From Janthinobacterium sp. 67 (lineage in GTDB: Bacteria > Pseudomonadota > Gammaproteobacteria > Burkholderiales > Burkholderiaceae_D): a DNA stretch of 64,000 nucleotides. Position 1 is the first letter of the stretch. Each line of letters starts with the position of its first letter. Shown in pieces: positions 9,901 to 17,317 of the stretch. The stretch lies in assembly GCF_002797895.1 (NCBI RefSeq), contig NZ_PGES01000001.1, positions 2,418,001-2,482,000 of the forward strand. The letters run 5' to 3'. A model generated the notes under the pieces. It ran no database searches. It was not told the origin of the DNA and saw nothing but the letters and a program-made list of their open reading frames with translations. The position numbers and the translations under genes are program-made.

Positions 9901-11047
9901 TATAGCCGGTAGCGTTGGTGGCGCCAAACTTCACCGCCGTGGCGCCCGTAAAGCCGGTACCGGTGATCGTGACGGACGTGCCGCCCGTCGTGGGGCCGGA
10001 CGCAGGAGACACGCCGGTGATGGTTGGCGGCGGCTGGGCGTTGATCACCAGGGAATAGCTTCTGGACGTGTTGTACGGCCCGTTGCCGCCCGTGACATCC
10101 GTCGATTTCATCACAAAGTTATAGGTGCCCAGGGCGGTGGGTGTACCCGATAACAAGCCGCTGGACGACAAGTTCAGGCCAGGCGGCAAACTGCCCGACT
10201 CCACCACATACGTATAGGGCGCGGTGCCATTGGAAGTGGACATCTGCTGGCTGTAGGCCACAGACTGCCCGCCAGCCGTCAGCGTGGTCGGCGTGATGGA
10301 CAAGATCGGTATGGCGATCGACACGGAATAGTTCTTGGTGACGGTCAGCGGCGTGCCGGCCGTCGAATCAGTGACCTTGACGCTGAACACATAGGCACCG
10401 GTAGCCGTCACGGTGCCGGAAATCACGCCGCTGGCCGATACGGTGATGCCAGGCGGCAAGGTGCCGGAATCAAACGCGTAGGTATAGGGCGCCACGCCGC
10501 CGCTAGCCGACATGGCCTGGCTGTACGGCACGCCGATCACGGGCGCCGTCAAACTGCCCGGCGACACGGTGAAGGCGGCGGAGGGAGGCAAGACGGTCAC
10601 CGTAAAAGTCACGGCCTTGCTGTCCTCGTCCCACAGAACAAAGCTGTCGGACAGCGCCCCGTCGCCGTTATTGATATAGGTCGCAATACCGGTACCGTTA
10701 CCGACAAGGCCGGTAATCGTGCCGTGCAGTGCCGTCGCGTCATTGTCCGTCAAGCCAAATTCGCTACAACTCGACAAATCAACCACATAGGAAGCCCCTG
10801 AAGCGACGGTAAAACTTCTCTGATTGGGAATACATTTCGTGCTCGGATCACCATTTGCAGCCTGTGCCGGGTTAATGCCGAGCGCCAGCATCATCAGGCA
10901 CAGCGAAGCGCACCAGTGCACGAATCGGCCGGATACTGGCGGCCTGTCAGCGGCACGATCTGGCATTCGGCCCTTGTTTCGATCAAAAAAAGAAAGCAGG
11001 AAAGAAAATGCCGGGCGGGTGGCGACATCGTTGCAAGTGCGCAACAT
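3944..11047 (-). CDS. Giant Ig/TIG-repeat autotransporter adhesin
   Basis: Surface protein of 2367 residues. A long basic N-region precedes a signal-peptide core (CASLCLMMLALG) and an AQA-A cleavage site near residue 64; the start is fixed by TTGGAG seven bases ahead of the ATG. The passenger is almost wholly repeats: putative-Ig domains (YSQ..ASGG.APYTY..GSLP.G pattern) near residues 150-330, four or five IPT/TIG domains near 340-690 (SPTAGPTAGGTSVTITG), then mixed cadherin-like (TPTAGYGGPDSFTY) and Ig units to about 1900. From about residue 2085 an autotransporter-type beta-barrel (LWLGGAVDFGQHYVNGRETG) runs to the C-terminus, MFGIAMPLK; the usual terminal aromatic residue is absent. Known relatives act in adhesion or biofilm formation; here that is inference. 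Two 91-residue repeats (about 859-1040) are almost identical. Confidence 0.9.
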   Translation of the reverse strand: MLRTCNDVATRPAFSFLLSFFDRNKGRMPDRAADRPPVSGRFVHWCASLCLMMLALGINPAQAANGDPSTKCIPNQRSFTVASGASYVVDLSSCSEFGLTDNDATALHGTITGLVGNGTGIATYINNGDGALSDSFVLWDEDSKAVTFTVTVLPPSAAFTVSPGSLTAPVIGVPYSQAMSASGGVAPYTYAFDSGTLPPGITVSASGVISGTVTATGAYVFSVKVTDSTAGTPLTVTKNYSVSIAIPILSITPTTLTAGGQSVAYSQQMSTSNGTAPYTYVVESGSLPPGLNLSSSGLLSGTPTALGTYNFVMKSTDVTGGNGPYNTSRSYSLVINAQPPPTITGVSPASGPTTGGTSVTITGTGFTGATAVKFGATNATGYTVNSATQITATAPAGSAGTVNVTVTTAGGTSATGAANQFTYIPAPTVTSISPTAGPTAGGTSVTITGTGLTGTTAVTFGATAATGFTVNSATQITATAPAGSAGTVNVRVTTTGGTSATSAANQYTYVATPTVTSISPTAGPSTGGTTVTITGSNFSGTTAVTFGATAATGFTVNSATQITATAPSGTGTVDVRVTTTGGTSATSAADQFTYVGAPVVSGISPTSGTTAGGATVIITGTGFSGTTAVTFGATAATGFTVNSATQITATAPSGTGTVDVRVTTTGGTSATSAADQFTYVTVPVAGAVSATVAYGSSANPITLNLSGGIATSVAVSSTAAHGTATATGTSISYTPTAGYGGPDSFTYTATNGSGTSAPATVTITVGGPTITIAPSTVPAATLGTTYSQNVTAANGIAPYTYAISAGALPAGVSLNTATGALSGTPMAGGVFNFTVRATDSSTGSGPYSGARAYSLTVAAPTISIAPTTLPAMTSGVAYSQTIAASGGTSTYTYAKTAGSLPAGLVLAADGTLSGTPTAAGAYSFTVTATDSSTGAGPYSGSRAYSGTVAAPTISIAPTTLPAMTSGVAYSQTIAASGGTSTYTYAKTAGSLPAGLVLAADGTLSGTPTAAGAYSFTVTATDSSTGAGPYSGSRAYSGTVAAGAPTAGAVSATVAYGSGPTSITLSLGGGAATSVAVASAAAHGTATASGTSITYTPTPGYAGPDSFTYKATNVSGTSPPATVTVTVGNPTVALTPATLPNATAEATYAAPLTVTGGTAPYTFSISSGTLPAGLTLNASTGVLSGTTNVAGSFPVSIKVTDSSTGTGAPFSATNSYTLSVAAPTIAVTPATLAAPKVATAYSQQLTASGGIAPYAFTVSGGSLPAGLTLSGSGLLGGTPTAAGSVTLTVQAEDAHQFTGAQSYTLVVSSANVSLTPATLPNPTAEAVYTATLTAAGGTAPYTYSLASGSLPAGLSLNASTGVLSGTTNVAGSFPVSIKVSDSSTGTGAPFSATNSYTLAVGAPAITVTPSTLPAATVATLYSQQLTASGGVAPYAYTVSSGNLPAGLTLNGSGLLSGTPTAAGSFTLTVQAEDAHQFTGTQAYTLTVASATVSLTPASLPNPTAELAYTTTLTAAGGTAPHTFSISSGTLPAGMTLNAATGVLSGTTNVAGSFPVSIKVTDSSTGVGAPFSATNSYTLAVAAPTLTLTPASLAAIRAGDAYSQPFTAGGGVAPYAYSVSGGALPTGLVLDAATGTVSGTPTVAGSYNFILQAKDAHQFTVQHALTLQVNQAPPAVANEAATISANQEVSLTIDATDGSPITAVTIVTPPSHGRVDIVSSARMAGLARGIAAAAPAVSRFIVTYTPNKDYFGPDSFSYTLTGPGGVSAPATFSLVVAPQPVPAPVAKTATVLAGTPVTLPVTEGATGGPFTAVAITTQPASGTAAVSGMDIVYTPGINTSGEISIGYTVSNVFGTSAPVKSTITVNPMPQVLSQSVTVVAGLTVTVDLTAGATGGPFTAANVLSVAPAEAGKVVVRDVGTAGKPSYQLSFAASGKFAGAAVVSYTLSNAFATSKPGVVNVTVTARRDPSVDPEVIGLQAAQADAARRFASAQLSNFTQRLESLHGDGWGRSSFGLSLTPPNDSGNPTAALARWQADEADRVFGTAVKPFMRKAALRQPAAGFSSDARQQVDVSGATSGLPDMPQKPDTQKQALSLWLGGAVDFGQHYVNGRETGFRFRTNGVSVGGDYRLSDLATLGVGAGFSHDRSDVGQNGSRSTADSAVAAVYGSLRPSKGVFLDGVLGYGTLQYDASRYLSDGSGFATGERDGKQVFGALVGGIEMRHDTWMWSPYGRVELMSAKLDPYTEKASGINALSYFKQTVRSRIGALGVRAEGIYVGGLGTWFPRARLEYRHQFQGADDARLAYADLVADGPVYVIRTVPQQTGNWTAGLGVKLLLSNGMTLTLDYNSNLNIDSGRTQSVMFGIAMPLK
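7928..8473 (-). repeat. Two tandem 273-bp copies inside the autotransporter gene
   Basis: Copy one is 7928-8200 and copy two 8201-8473, each 91 codons. By eye they differ at only a couple of bases (for example GGCATAGG versus GGCGTAGG), while the other Ig units of the gene have diverged much further. This points to a recent in-frame duplication or ongoing gene conversion. Confidence 0.9.
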
Positions 11048-11143
11048 GATTTCTCCAATACAGAGTTTTTCAGATGAAAAAGGAAAGGGAATTCAGGCGG
11101 CTATCGAAGCCTGTCCAAGGCTCTTTTACAGGGCCAACAGCTG

Positions 11144-11172
11144 TTGACGCTTGCCATATGTCAACGTATGCT
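11144..11172 (+). promoter_or_regulatory. Candidate sigma70 promoter for the collar-gene operon
   Basis: TTGACG, 17-base spacer, TATGCT, in the AT-rich gap between the autotransporter and the first collar gene. An inverted repeat GTTGAC / GTCAAC (11143-11148 and 11160-11165) overlaps the -35 region and spacer and could be an operator. The implied leader is about 115 bases. Confidence 0.45.
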
Positions 11173-11293
11173 ACTCCGAGATTTCAATAAAGTAACTATG
11201 ACAAAAAGGGTTTTTCAAAAAACAATATTGATTGCAAACGGAAAATATTATTCCTTTCGCATTTGATGGCATTGCAACCGTGGGAGAGTGATG

Positions 11294-11824
11294 ATGGCTG
11301 ATGTATATCTGGGACAAATCATGATGAGCGGCTTTGGTTTTGTGCCGCGTGGATTTGCAGCATGTAACGGGCAATTGCTACCAATTGCGCAGAATCAGGC
11401 GCTATTTTCACTGCTGGGTACGTACTACGGGGGTAACGGCAGTACCACCTTCGCCTTGCCTAACTTGCAAGGCACCACCCCGGTCGGCGCAGGCAGTTCT
11501 GCGGACGGTTCCTGGCAGCCCAGCCCCTACCCGATCGGTACGCGTGCCGGTGCGGAAGCTATCACTTTGACATTAAGTCAGATTCCACCGCATACGCATG
11601 CGCTCAATGCCTCGACCGCTCCCGGCACCACGAAGAACCCCACCAACACGCTGTATGGCGGCAGCGGCGCGGAAGCCATCTATGGCACGGCGGGCCCGCA
11701 AGTACCCTTGAACAACCAGACATTGGCCCAGACAGGCGGCAACCTGGCGCATACGAATATGCAGCCATTCCAGGTACTCAATTTCAATATCGCCCTGAGC
11801 GGCACCTACCCTTCGCGCAACTAA
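11294..11824 (+). CDS. Phage tail-collar domain protein 1 (microcystin-dependent type)
   Basis: Protein of 176 residues of the tail-collar (Mdp-like) family. The N-terminal collar domain is clear: YLGQIMMSGFGFVPRGFAACNGQ, then the diagnostic LFSLLGTYYGGNG and FALPNLQG. The middle carries the family's IPPHTHALN segment, and the C-terminus is NMQPFQVLNFNIALSG. No signal peptide is visible, as usual for the family. Three ATG codons in tandem make the start ambiguous; 11294 gives seven bases to GGGAG (11282-11286) and the expected MADVYLG start. It is first of three similar genes reading in one direction. The cellular role of chromosomal copies is poorly known. Confidence 0.88.
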   Translation: MADVYLGQIMMSGFGFVPRGFAACNGQLLPIAQNQALFSLLGTYYGGNGSTTFALPNLQGTTPVGAGSSADGSWQPSPYPIGTRAGAEAITLTLSQIPPHTHALNASTAPGTTKNPTNTLYGGSGAEAIYGTAGPQVPLNNQTLAQTGGNLAHTNMQPFQVLNFNIALSGTYPSRN

Positions 11825-11854
11825 CGTGTCCGCCACTTCCCACGGAGCCCAGTC

Positions 11855-12388
11855 ATGTCCACACCCTATGTCGGCGAAATCCGCCTGTTTTCCTTTCCCC
11901 GCATTCCCACCGGCTGGTTTGCCTGCGACGGCAGCCTGAAACCGATCTCCGAATACGAAGTGCTGTACATCCTGCTGGGTACCACCTACGGTGGCGACGG
12001 CGTCAATACCTTCGGCGTGCCCGACCTGCGCGGCCAGGTTCCCCTGCACCAGGGTACGGGCCCGGGCCTGACGCCACGCGTCATGGGGCAAAAAGGCGGC
12101 AGCGAAACGGTGACCTTGCTGCAGACCCAGCTTCCCGCGCATACGCACGTGGTCAGTGCGCTCAGCTCGCTGGCGACGGTGAATACGCCAGCGGCCAACA
12201 CACAGCTGGCAGCCCCGGTCAATAACGACAAGATGTACACCAGCAGCCTGACTGGCCTCACCACCTATGCATTGGCGCCTGCGGCAACGGGCAGCGCTGG
12301 CGGCAACTTGCCGCATGAGAACACCATGCCCACCCTGACGGCGTCATTTTGCATCGCATGGGCAGGCATTTTCCCATCCCAGCAATAA
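11855..12388 (+). CDS. Phage tail-collar domain protein 2
   Basis: Paralogue of its neighbours, 177 residues, 30 bases downstream of the first collar gene. It shows the same order of blocks: PYVGEIRLFSF at the start, GWFACDG, LLGTTYGGDGVNTFGVPDLRG, GLTPRVMGQKGGSETV, QLPAHTHVV, and a hydrophobic end TLTASFCIAWAG. It resembles the third copy more than the first in the GPGLTPRVMG block. The variable segment lies between the HTH block and the C-terminal strand, as in phage fibre tips. It is probably co-transcribed with 11294-11824 and 12437-12970. Confidence 0.88.
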   Translation: MSTPYVGEIRLFSFPRIPTGWFACDGSLKPISEYEVLYILLGTTYGGDGVNTFGVPDLRGQVPLHQGTGPGLTPRVMGQKGGSETVTLLQTQLPAHTHVVSALSSLATVNTPAANTQLAAPVNNDKMYTSSLTGLTTYALAPAATGSAGGNLPHENTMPTLTASFCIAWAGIFPSQQ

Positions 12389-12436
12389 CATCAGGCAGGC
12401 AAGCGCAGCCCATCAAATCGATCAGGAGAACCTACC

Positions 12437-12970
12437 GTGACAACACCATACCTTGGCGAAATACAAGTCTTCGGTTTCAATTACACCCCCTACGGCTGGG
12501 CCAGCTGCAATGGCGCCACCCTGCAGATACGGCAAAATACCGCGCTGTTTTCATTAATTGGTACGCAATATGGCGGCGACGGGGTCAACACCTTCCAGTT
12601 GCCCAACTTCACGGGACGCGCGCCTTGCAGCCAGGGCCAAGGGCCGGGCCTGACACCACGCGTGATGGGCGAAACATTCGGCACCAACACGGTCCAGCTG
12701 GACGCCACGCAGATCCCCGCGCACACGCATCAACTGACCTTGAGCCGCCAGACCGATCCCAGCCTGCAACGCAACGTGCCGCAAACGGGCGATGGCCTGA
12801 CCAGCATCACCGGTACGAACGCCTTCGTGCCGGCGGCAACGCCCAACACCACCTTGTCTCCCCAGGCAGTCGCCTCGGCCGGCAGCGGGCAGGCGCACGA
12901 AAATCGCCAGCCCATGCTGGCCCTCAATTTCTGCATCGCCCTGCAAGGCGAGTTTCCCGCGTTTGATTGA
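12437..12970 (+). CDS. Phage tail-collar domain protein 3
   Basis: Third paralogue, 177 residues. It begins with GTG, supported by AGGAG at 12424-12428. Blocks match the second copy: YLGEIQVFGFNYTPYGWASCNG, LIGTQYGGDGVNTFQLPNFTG, GLTPRVMGETFG, IPAHTHQL, and the end ALNFCIALQG. The central region (roughly residues 100-150) is the part that differs among the three. It is the last gene of the plus-strand cluster, facing the DUF6916-like gene. Confidence 0.88.
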   Translation: MTTPYLGEIQVFGFNYTPYGWASCNGATLQIRQNTALFSLIGTQYGGDGVNTFQLPNFTGRAPCSQGQGPGLTPRVMGETFGTNTVQLDATQIPAHTHQLTLSRQTDPSLQRNVPQTGDGLTSITGTNAFVPAATPNTTLSPQAVASAGSGQAHENRQPMLALNFCIALQGEFPAFD

Positions 12971-12986
12971 CGGTTGAACGGCGGAC

Positions 12987-13011
12987 AGGCGGCGCCACAC
13001 GGCGCCCGCCT
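12987..13011. terminator. GC-rich hairpin between convergent genes
   Basis: AGGCGGCGCC, loop ACAC, GGCGCCCGCCT with one bulged base. It is strong but has no T-run on either strand, so it could help end transcription of the collar operon or simply stabilise the 3' end. Confidence 0.35.
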
Positions 13012-13046
13012 GGCCCGCCCGGCGTCCGCGCCGTTCGACAAGCAGC

Positions 13047-13340
13047 TCAGTTGAACACGGCCTGATACAGAAAACCGTGGCTGTCACGCGCCACCGGCAC
13101 CAGGAATATCCCCACCTCGCCAAATGCATCATGCTGCAGCTGAAAGATTTTTTGGCTAAAGACGATGGCGGAGCTATGGTGGAACAATAAGCTGAACGGC
13201 GCGCGCAGCATGCCCTCCAGCGTAGCGGACTGCAAAGGACGCACCTCCTTCAGGATGAAAGCGGCATGCCCGTCGCTGACCGAGACAAATGTATCGTTGA
13301 CGCGCGTGGCGAAGTGTTCCAGAGTCAATACATTCATCAT
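13047..13340 (-). CDS. DUF6916-like small protein
   Basis: About 97 residues, no signal peptide. The pattern VLTLEHFATRVNDTF..SDG, then APFSLLFHH, and FQLQHDAFGEVGIFLVPVARD...YQAVFN at the end fits small proteins annotated as DUF6916, which I recall being encoded next to microcystin-dependent/collar genes. A longer frame begins at a TTG at 13379, but the block MMNVLTLEHF is the natural start. Here it is convergent with the three collar genes rather than in their operon. The function is unknown; association with the collar proteins is suggested only by position. Confidence 0.65.
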   Translation of the reverse strand: MMNVLTLEHFATRVNDTFVSVSDGHAAFILKEVRPLQSATLEGMLRAPFSLLFHHSSAIVFSQKIFQLQHDAFGEVGIFLVPVARDSHGFLYQAVFN

Positions 13341-13505
13341 TGCAGGTATTCCATTCCATGAGCGCTGTGACTGAAGCAATGATTTATTCTAATGCAAGCA
13401 TTACCGCTTTGGCACAGCTTTTGGCATGAAATTCTCCCCTTCCGCGCGCGGCAACAATGCGGCGGCCCGGGCCATCAAGCCCGTCCGCCCACATCGTTTC
13501 GCCAA

Positions 13506-15518
13506 CTAGCGCATAGCCTCCAGCAAGCCCGGCGCGAACTCGGCGCCATGCTTGACCTGCGCGGTGGACGCCTTCAGGGTGGCGCCAATCGGTTCGGCGC
13601 GGCCAGACAGGCATTGGCCCAGGAAGTTTTCCGTCACCGCATTGAAGGCGATGTTGTTGACGGGCCGGGCAAAGCCGTGGCCTTCATCGGGGAACAGCAC
13701 ATACGTGACGGGAATATTCTTCGCCGCCATGGCCGCCACGATCTGGTCCGACTCCGCCACGTTGACTCTCGGGTCGTTCGCGCCCTGGCCGATCAGCAGC
13801 GGACGCTGGATGTTGTGCGCAAAGTTCAGCGGCGAACGTTCCTTCAGCAGCGCCTTGCCCTCTTCCGTCGTCGGGTCGCCCATGCGCTTGTAGAACTGCT
13901 GCTTGCCCGCTTCCCAGTACGGCGGGATGGTTTGCAGCAAGGTAAACAGGTTCGACGGGCCGACGATGTCGACACCGCAGGCAAACGTCGTCGGCGTGAA
14001 CGCCATGCCGGCCAAGGTGGCGTAGCCGCCGTACGAACCGCCCATGATGGCCACCTTGTCGGCCGTGGTCACGCCGCTCTTGACGGCCCATTGCACGGCG
14101 TCGAGCAGGTCGTCATGCATCTTGCGGCCCCACTGCAGGTCGCCGGCCGAGATGAACTGCTTGCCGAAGCCCGTCGAGCCGCGGAAGTTCACCGACAGCA
14201 CGGCATAGCCGCGGTTGGCCAGCCACTGGTGGTAGCCGTTGTAGCCATAGGTGTCGCGCGCCCACGGGCCGCCGTGCACCAGCAGCACCATCGGCACGGC
14301 CTGCATGGCCTTGCCGCCGGCGGTGGCCTTCGACGCCTGCGGCAAGGTCAGGTAGGACACCAAAGTCAGGCCGTCGCGCGCCTTGATCTGCTGCGGATAC
14401 ATGGGCACCAGCGGCGCGCCTTCCAGTTCGGGCCGGGTCACGTATAAACGCGTGAGCTTTTTGGTCTTGCGTTCGTACAGCCAGCTCGATGGCGGCGCCG
14501 TGACGGCGTCGACGGACACCAGCCACTTGTCGTCGGCGTCCGTGCGCGACGTCACCGTGAACTGGCCCTGCGTGTTTTTCTTCAGGAAAGCCAGATCGGC
14601 TTTCAGTTCGTTCGTCAGCGGCAGATATTCCTGCTGCAGATAATTGACAGTATAGGCTTGCACCTGGCCCGTGCGCGTATCGTACAGCGCATCGGCGATG
14701 TCGGAACGCGGGTCTTGCGCCACCACCGTGCTCTTGCCGCTGGCCACGTCCTGCGCCAGCAGCGCCGAAGTATTGCGGCCGCGCGAATCGGTCCAGTACA
14801 GGGTCTTGCCGTCGACCGTAAACGCCAGCGGCGCCGTCGTCTGCGAGTCTTCCAGGCCCACTTCGGCCAGCGGCGTACTCTCGACCTTGCCATCGGTCAG
14901 GCGAAAATACTGCATGCCGCCATCGGCGCGCGCCTTGCTGCCGATGCGCAGGTTGAGCAGTTCGTCGGCCAGGTAGCCGCCATAGCCATCGTTCTGCTGC
15001 ACCAGGGTCAGCTTGCCGCTGGCCAGGTCCAGGCTGTACACGTCGTGCCAGCGCGCATCGCGGTTATTGATGCCGACGAGGATGCGGTCCTTCACCTTGC
15101 TGCTGATCTGCACGATCCGCACGCGCGTCTTCTCGAACGGCGTGTAGTTGACCTGTTTGCCGCTCGCCACGTTCACGCCGTACAGCAGGAAATTCTCGTC
15201 GCCGCCCTTGTCCTGGATAAACAGCAGGGTCGTCGAATCGGGCGACCAGAAGCTGCTGCGGATGGGCCGCACTTTTTCTTCCGTCAACGGCCGCGCCTGT
15301 GCCAGGTCATTGGCCGGCGCCACCCACACATTGAGCACCCCGTCGCGCGGCGCGATCCACGACAGCCACCGCCCATCGGGGCTGAGCTTGCCGCCGGACT
15401 TGCTGGGATTGCCGAACAGCTTGGCCCGTTCGATCAGCGGCGTTTCCTTGACAGGGGCTTGGGCGTGCGCCGGCAGTGCGCCAGCGAACAACAGGACAGG
15501 CAGGACATAGCGAATCAT
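13506..15518 (-). CDS. Secreted S9-family prolyl oligopeptidase/dipeptidyl aminopeptidase
   Basis: Serine peptidase of 670 residues that removes short peptides, probably in the periplasm. The start at 15518 gives a good signal peptide (MIRYVLPVLLFAGALPAHAQ) with GAGG seven bases upstream; a longer open frame to 16100 runs into the LysR gene and is not coding. Residues about 30-380 are a beta-propeller (repeated S.DG..L.WI, SPDSTTLLFI and similar). The C-terminal alpha/beta hydrolase has the nucleophile in GGSYGGYA, the acid in GANDPRV and the histidine in DEGHGFA. All three catalytic residues are present. It appears to be a single transcription unit. Confidence 0.92.
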   Translation of the reverse strand: MIRYVLPVLLFAGALPAHAQAPVKETPLIERAKLFGNPSKSGGKLSPDGRWLSWIAPRDGVLNVWVAPANDLAQARPLTEEKVRPIRSSFWSPDSTTLLFIQDKGGDENFLLYGVNVASGKQVNYTPFEKTRVRIVQISSKVKDRILVGINNRDARWHDVYSLDLASGKLTLVQQNDGYGGYLADELLNLRIGSKARADGGMQYFRLTDGKVESTPLAEVGLEDSQTTAPLAFTVDGKTLYWTDSRGRNTSALLAQDVASGKSTVVAQDPRSDIADALYDTRTGQVQAYTVNYLQQEYLPLTNELKADLAFLKKNTQGQFTVTSRTDADDKWLVSVDAVTAPPSSWLYERKTKKLTRLYVTRPELEGAPLVPMYPQQIKARDGLTLVSYLTLPQASKATAGGKAMQAVPMVLLVHGGPWARDTYGYNGYHQWLANRGYAVLSVNFRGSTGFGKQFISAGDLQWGRKMHDDLLDAVQWAVKSGVTTADKVAIMGGSYGGYATLAGMAFTPTTFACGVDIVGPSNLFTLLQTIPPYWEAGKQQFYKRMGDPTTEEGKALLKERSPLNFAHNIQRPLLIGQGANDPRVNVAESDQIVAAMAAKNIPVTYVLFPDEGHGFARPVNNIAFNAVTENFLGQCLSGRAEPIGATLKASTAQVKHGAEFAPGLLEAMR

Positions 15519-15706
15519 GGATACCTCATGGTTGTGAAATGAAGGAAAACTTGATAATTGTGCATGTGCCTGCACATCATAGGCCAAAGCCATATCGCCG
15601 GGTTGATGACAGTGATGGAGGACGCAAATCGAGGGATGGGATGCGGGAAAGGGAGCATGGAATGCGATGCGGACGACCCCCTCAAGGCCGGGCCGCCCTC
15701 GATGGG

Positions 15707-16606
15707 CTAGGCCTGCGGCACAGCCGTCGTCGTTTTCTTCGCCTCGGCCAGTATCCATTGCGTGAATGCCTGGATGGGTTTTCCGCTCAAGCCGATGGGC
15801 TCGGGGAGGACGATGCAAAAGGTCTTGGAGATGGTTTTCCCATCGGGCCACGGAGCGGCCAAGCGGCCTTGCGCCAGCTCCGTTTCCACGTAAAGGCGCG
15901 GCACCAGGGCGACGCCGAGACCGGCCAATGCCGCCTCGATCAGCATGGCATGCAGATCGTAGCGCGCACCGGTCGCAGGATTGCCCAGCGCGACTCCAGT
16001 TTCCCTGGAATAACGTTCCCAGGCATCCGGGTTCTGCCGCCGATGCAGACGCGGCAGCGTGTCCAGTGCGGTTGCGCCTTTCAGAAGCGCGGGATGGCAA
16101 ACCGGAACCAGCACCTCATGCGACAGTGGGTACGTACGCATTCCTGTCCAGGCCGGGTGCTCGAAATGGAGCGCGGCATCGAAGCCGCTGCCGGCAAGAA
16201 CGAAGGGGTGCATGCGTTCGGTGAGATGCACAGTGATGTTCGGATGCTGCCGCTGGAATTGTGGCAGGCGGGGAATCAGCCACCGCATGGCGAACGTCGG
16301 GATGACGGCAATGTCGAGGCTGGCACCATCGATGGGTTGTCCCATCAGGTACTGGCTGTCGCGCTCCAGCCGGTCGAGCGATTCGCGCACTTGCGCCGCA
16401 TAACGCTCGCCGTTCGGCAACAGCCGCACGCGATTGCCGACTCGTTCAAACAAGGTAACGCCAAGAAAGACTTCCAGCCGGCCAATCTGGCGGCTGATCG
16501 CCCCTTCCGTCAGCGACAACTCCGCCGCCGCCCGGGCGAAACTGCCATGGCGGGCGGCCGCCTCGAAGGCCATCAAAGCGGCGTTGCTGGGGATCTTGCG
16601 GCGCAT
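15707..16606 (-). CDS. LysR-family regulator, GcvA-like
   Basis: Transcription factor of 299 residues with the start placed at the ATG at 16606 (AGGAACTCCC ahead of it). A GTG at 16642 would add 12 residues but has no ribosome site. The N-terminal winged helix is typical (AFEAAARHGSFARAAAEL, LTEGAISRQIGRLE, LFERVGNRVRLLPNG). The GcvA-like group is suggested by the RRKIPSNAAL start. The effector domain follows (about 95-299). It is divergent from the three-gene operon at 16765-18505, and LysR proteins usually control such a divergent neighbour; the inducer is unknown. Confidence 0.9.
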   Translation of the reverse strand: MRRKIPSNAALMAFEAAARHGSFARAAAELSLTEGAISRQIGRLEVFLGVTLFERVGNRVRLLPNGERYAAQVRESLDRLERDSQYLMGQPIDGASLDIAVIPTFAMRWLIPRLPQFQRQHPNITVHLTERMHPFVLAGSGFDAALHFEHPAWTGMRTYPLSHEVLVPVCHPALLKGATALDTLPRLHRRQNPDAWERYSRETGVALGNPATGARYDLHAMLIEAALAGLGVALVPRLYVETELAQGRLAAPWPDGKTISKTFCIVLPEPIGLSGKPIQAFTQWILAEAKKTTTAVPQA

Positions 16607-16764
16607 GGGAGTTCCTGGGACGGAGCCAGGCAAACGGCTCACCTTGATGTTTAATCATGGAAGCATACCAAAAAATCGATTTATATGGCGAAACTCAGGG
16701 TGCACAATGACTGAACATCAACAAGGAAGGCCGGTGCGCAAAGCGTCCGGCCACGAACGATCTC

Positions 16765-17310
16765 ATGATATATACCGTCGAATGCAGCTTTGCCGATCCC
16801 GCCAGCGAAGCGCAGTGGAATCATTTCTATAGCCTGGAAAAACTGCCCGCCCTCATTTCGGTGGGCGGCTTCCATACCTCGCAGCGCTTCAAGGCCTTGA
16901 GCGCCGGCTGCCCGGCCTACCTCGCCATGCATACGATCGACAGTCTCGATGTGCTACAAGGAGAAGAGTATCGCCAGAAAGGCGGCGGCAATTTCGCGCG
17001 CTGGCAGCAGCACATCAGCGACTGGCACCGCAATCTGTATGCCGGCCTTGAGCGCGCCCCGGCCATCGGCGCAGACGACTATCTGGTGACGAGTACGGTC
17101 GGCCCGGAACCGCTCATCGACATGGGCCTCGCGCCCTGTCGGATGCAGGCTGTTGCATTGGAAAGATTTCCCGAACATCGATGGGTGGCGAAGATGGAGC
17201 GCGCCATTGCCCCCGGCATGGAAGCGCTTCCCGAGGGCGTGCATCTGTATGCGCCCATGACCGCTCAATTGACGAATGGCAGCGATATCGCCGTGCACAT
17301 TTCGCGGTAG
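16765..17310 (+). CDS. Unknown protein, possible EthD/Dabb-like ferredoxin fold
   Basis: Protein of 181 residues, no signal peptide or membrane segment. The start MIYTVECSFADPASEAQWNHFY and the following LPALISVGGFHTSQRFKAL resemble EthD-like or DUF4286-like stress-responsive alpha/beta barrels, which often bind small aromatic substrates. A second half with a similar layout (ALERFPEHRW onward) suggests a duplicated fold. It is first gene of an operon divergent from LysR, with the tautomerase-like gene starting eight bases after its stop. No clear ribosome site is seen. It is probably a catabolic accessory enzyme, but the substrate is unknown. Confidence 0.6.
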   Translation: MIYTVECSFADPASEAQWNHFYSLEKLPALISVGGFHTSQRFKALSAGCPAYLAMHTIDSLDVLQGEEYRQKGGGNFARWQQHISDWHRNLYAGLERAPAIGADDYLVTSTVGPEPLIDMGLAPCRMQAVALERFPEHRWVAKMERAIAPGMEALPEGVHLYAPMTAQLTNGSDIAVHISR

Positions 17311-17317
17311 AGGCCAC

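Noticed and set aside
9015..10000. Regular repeats resembling a CRISPR or satellite array
   Set aside because: The period matches TIG domains in the coding frame and the copies diverge at third positions, so these are protein repeats.
11294..12970. Prophage remnant
   Set aside because: Only collar-domain genes are present. There is no terminase, capsid, portal, integrase or lysis gene, and the DUF6916-like neighbour fits the chromosomal type.
15519..16100. N-terminal extension of the S9 peptidase
   Set aside because: The extension runs into the LysR gene, is Arg-rich, and precedes a perfect signal peptide with its own ribosome site at 15518.
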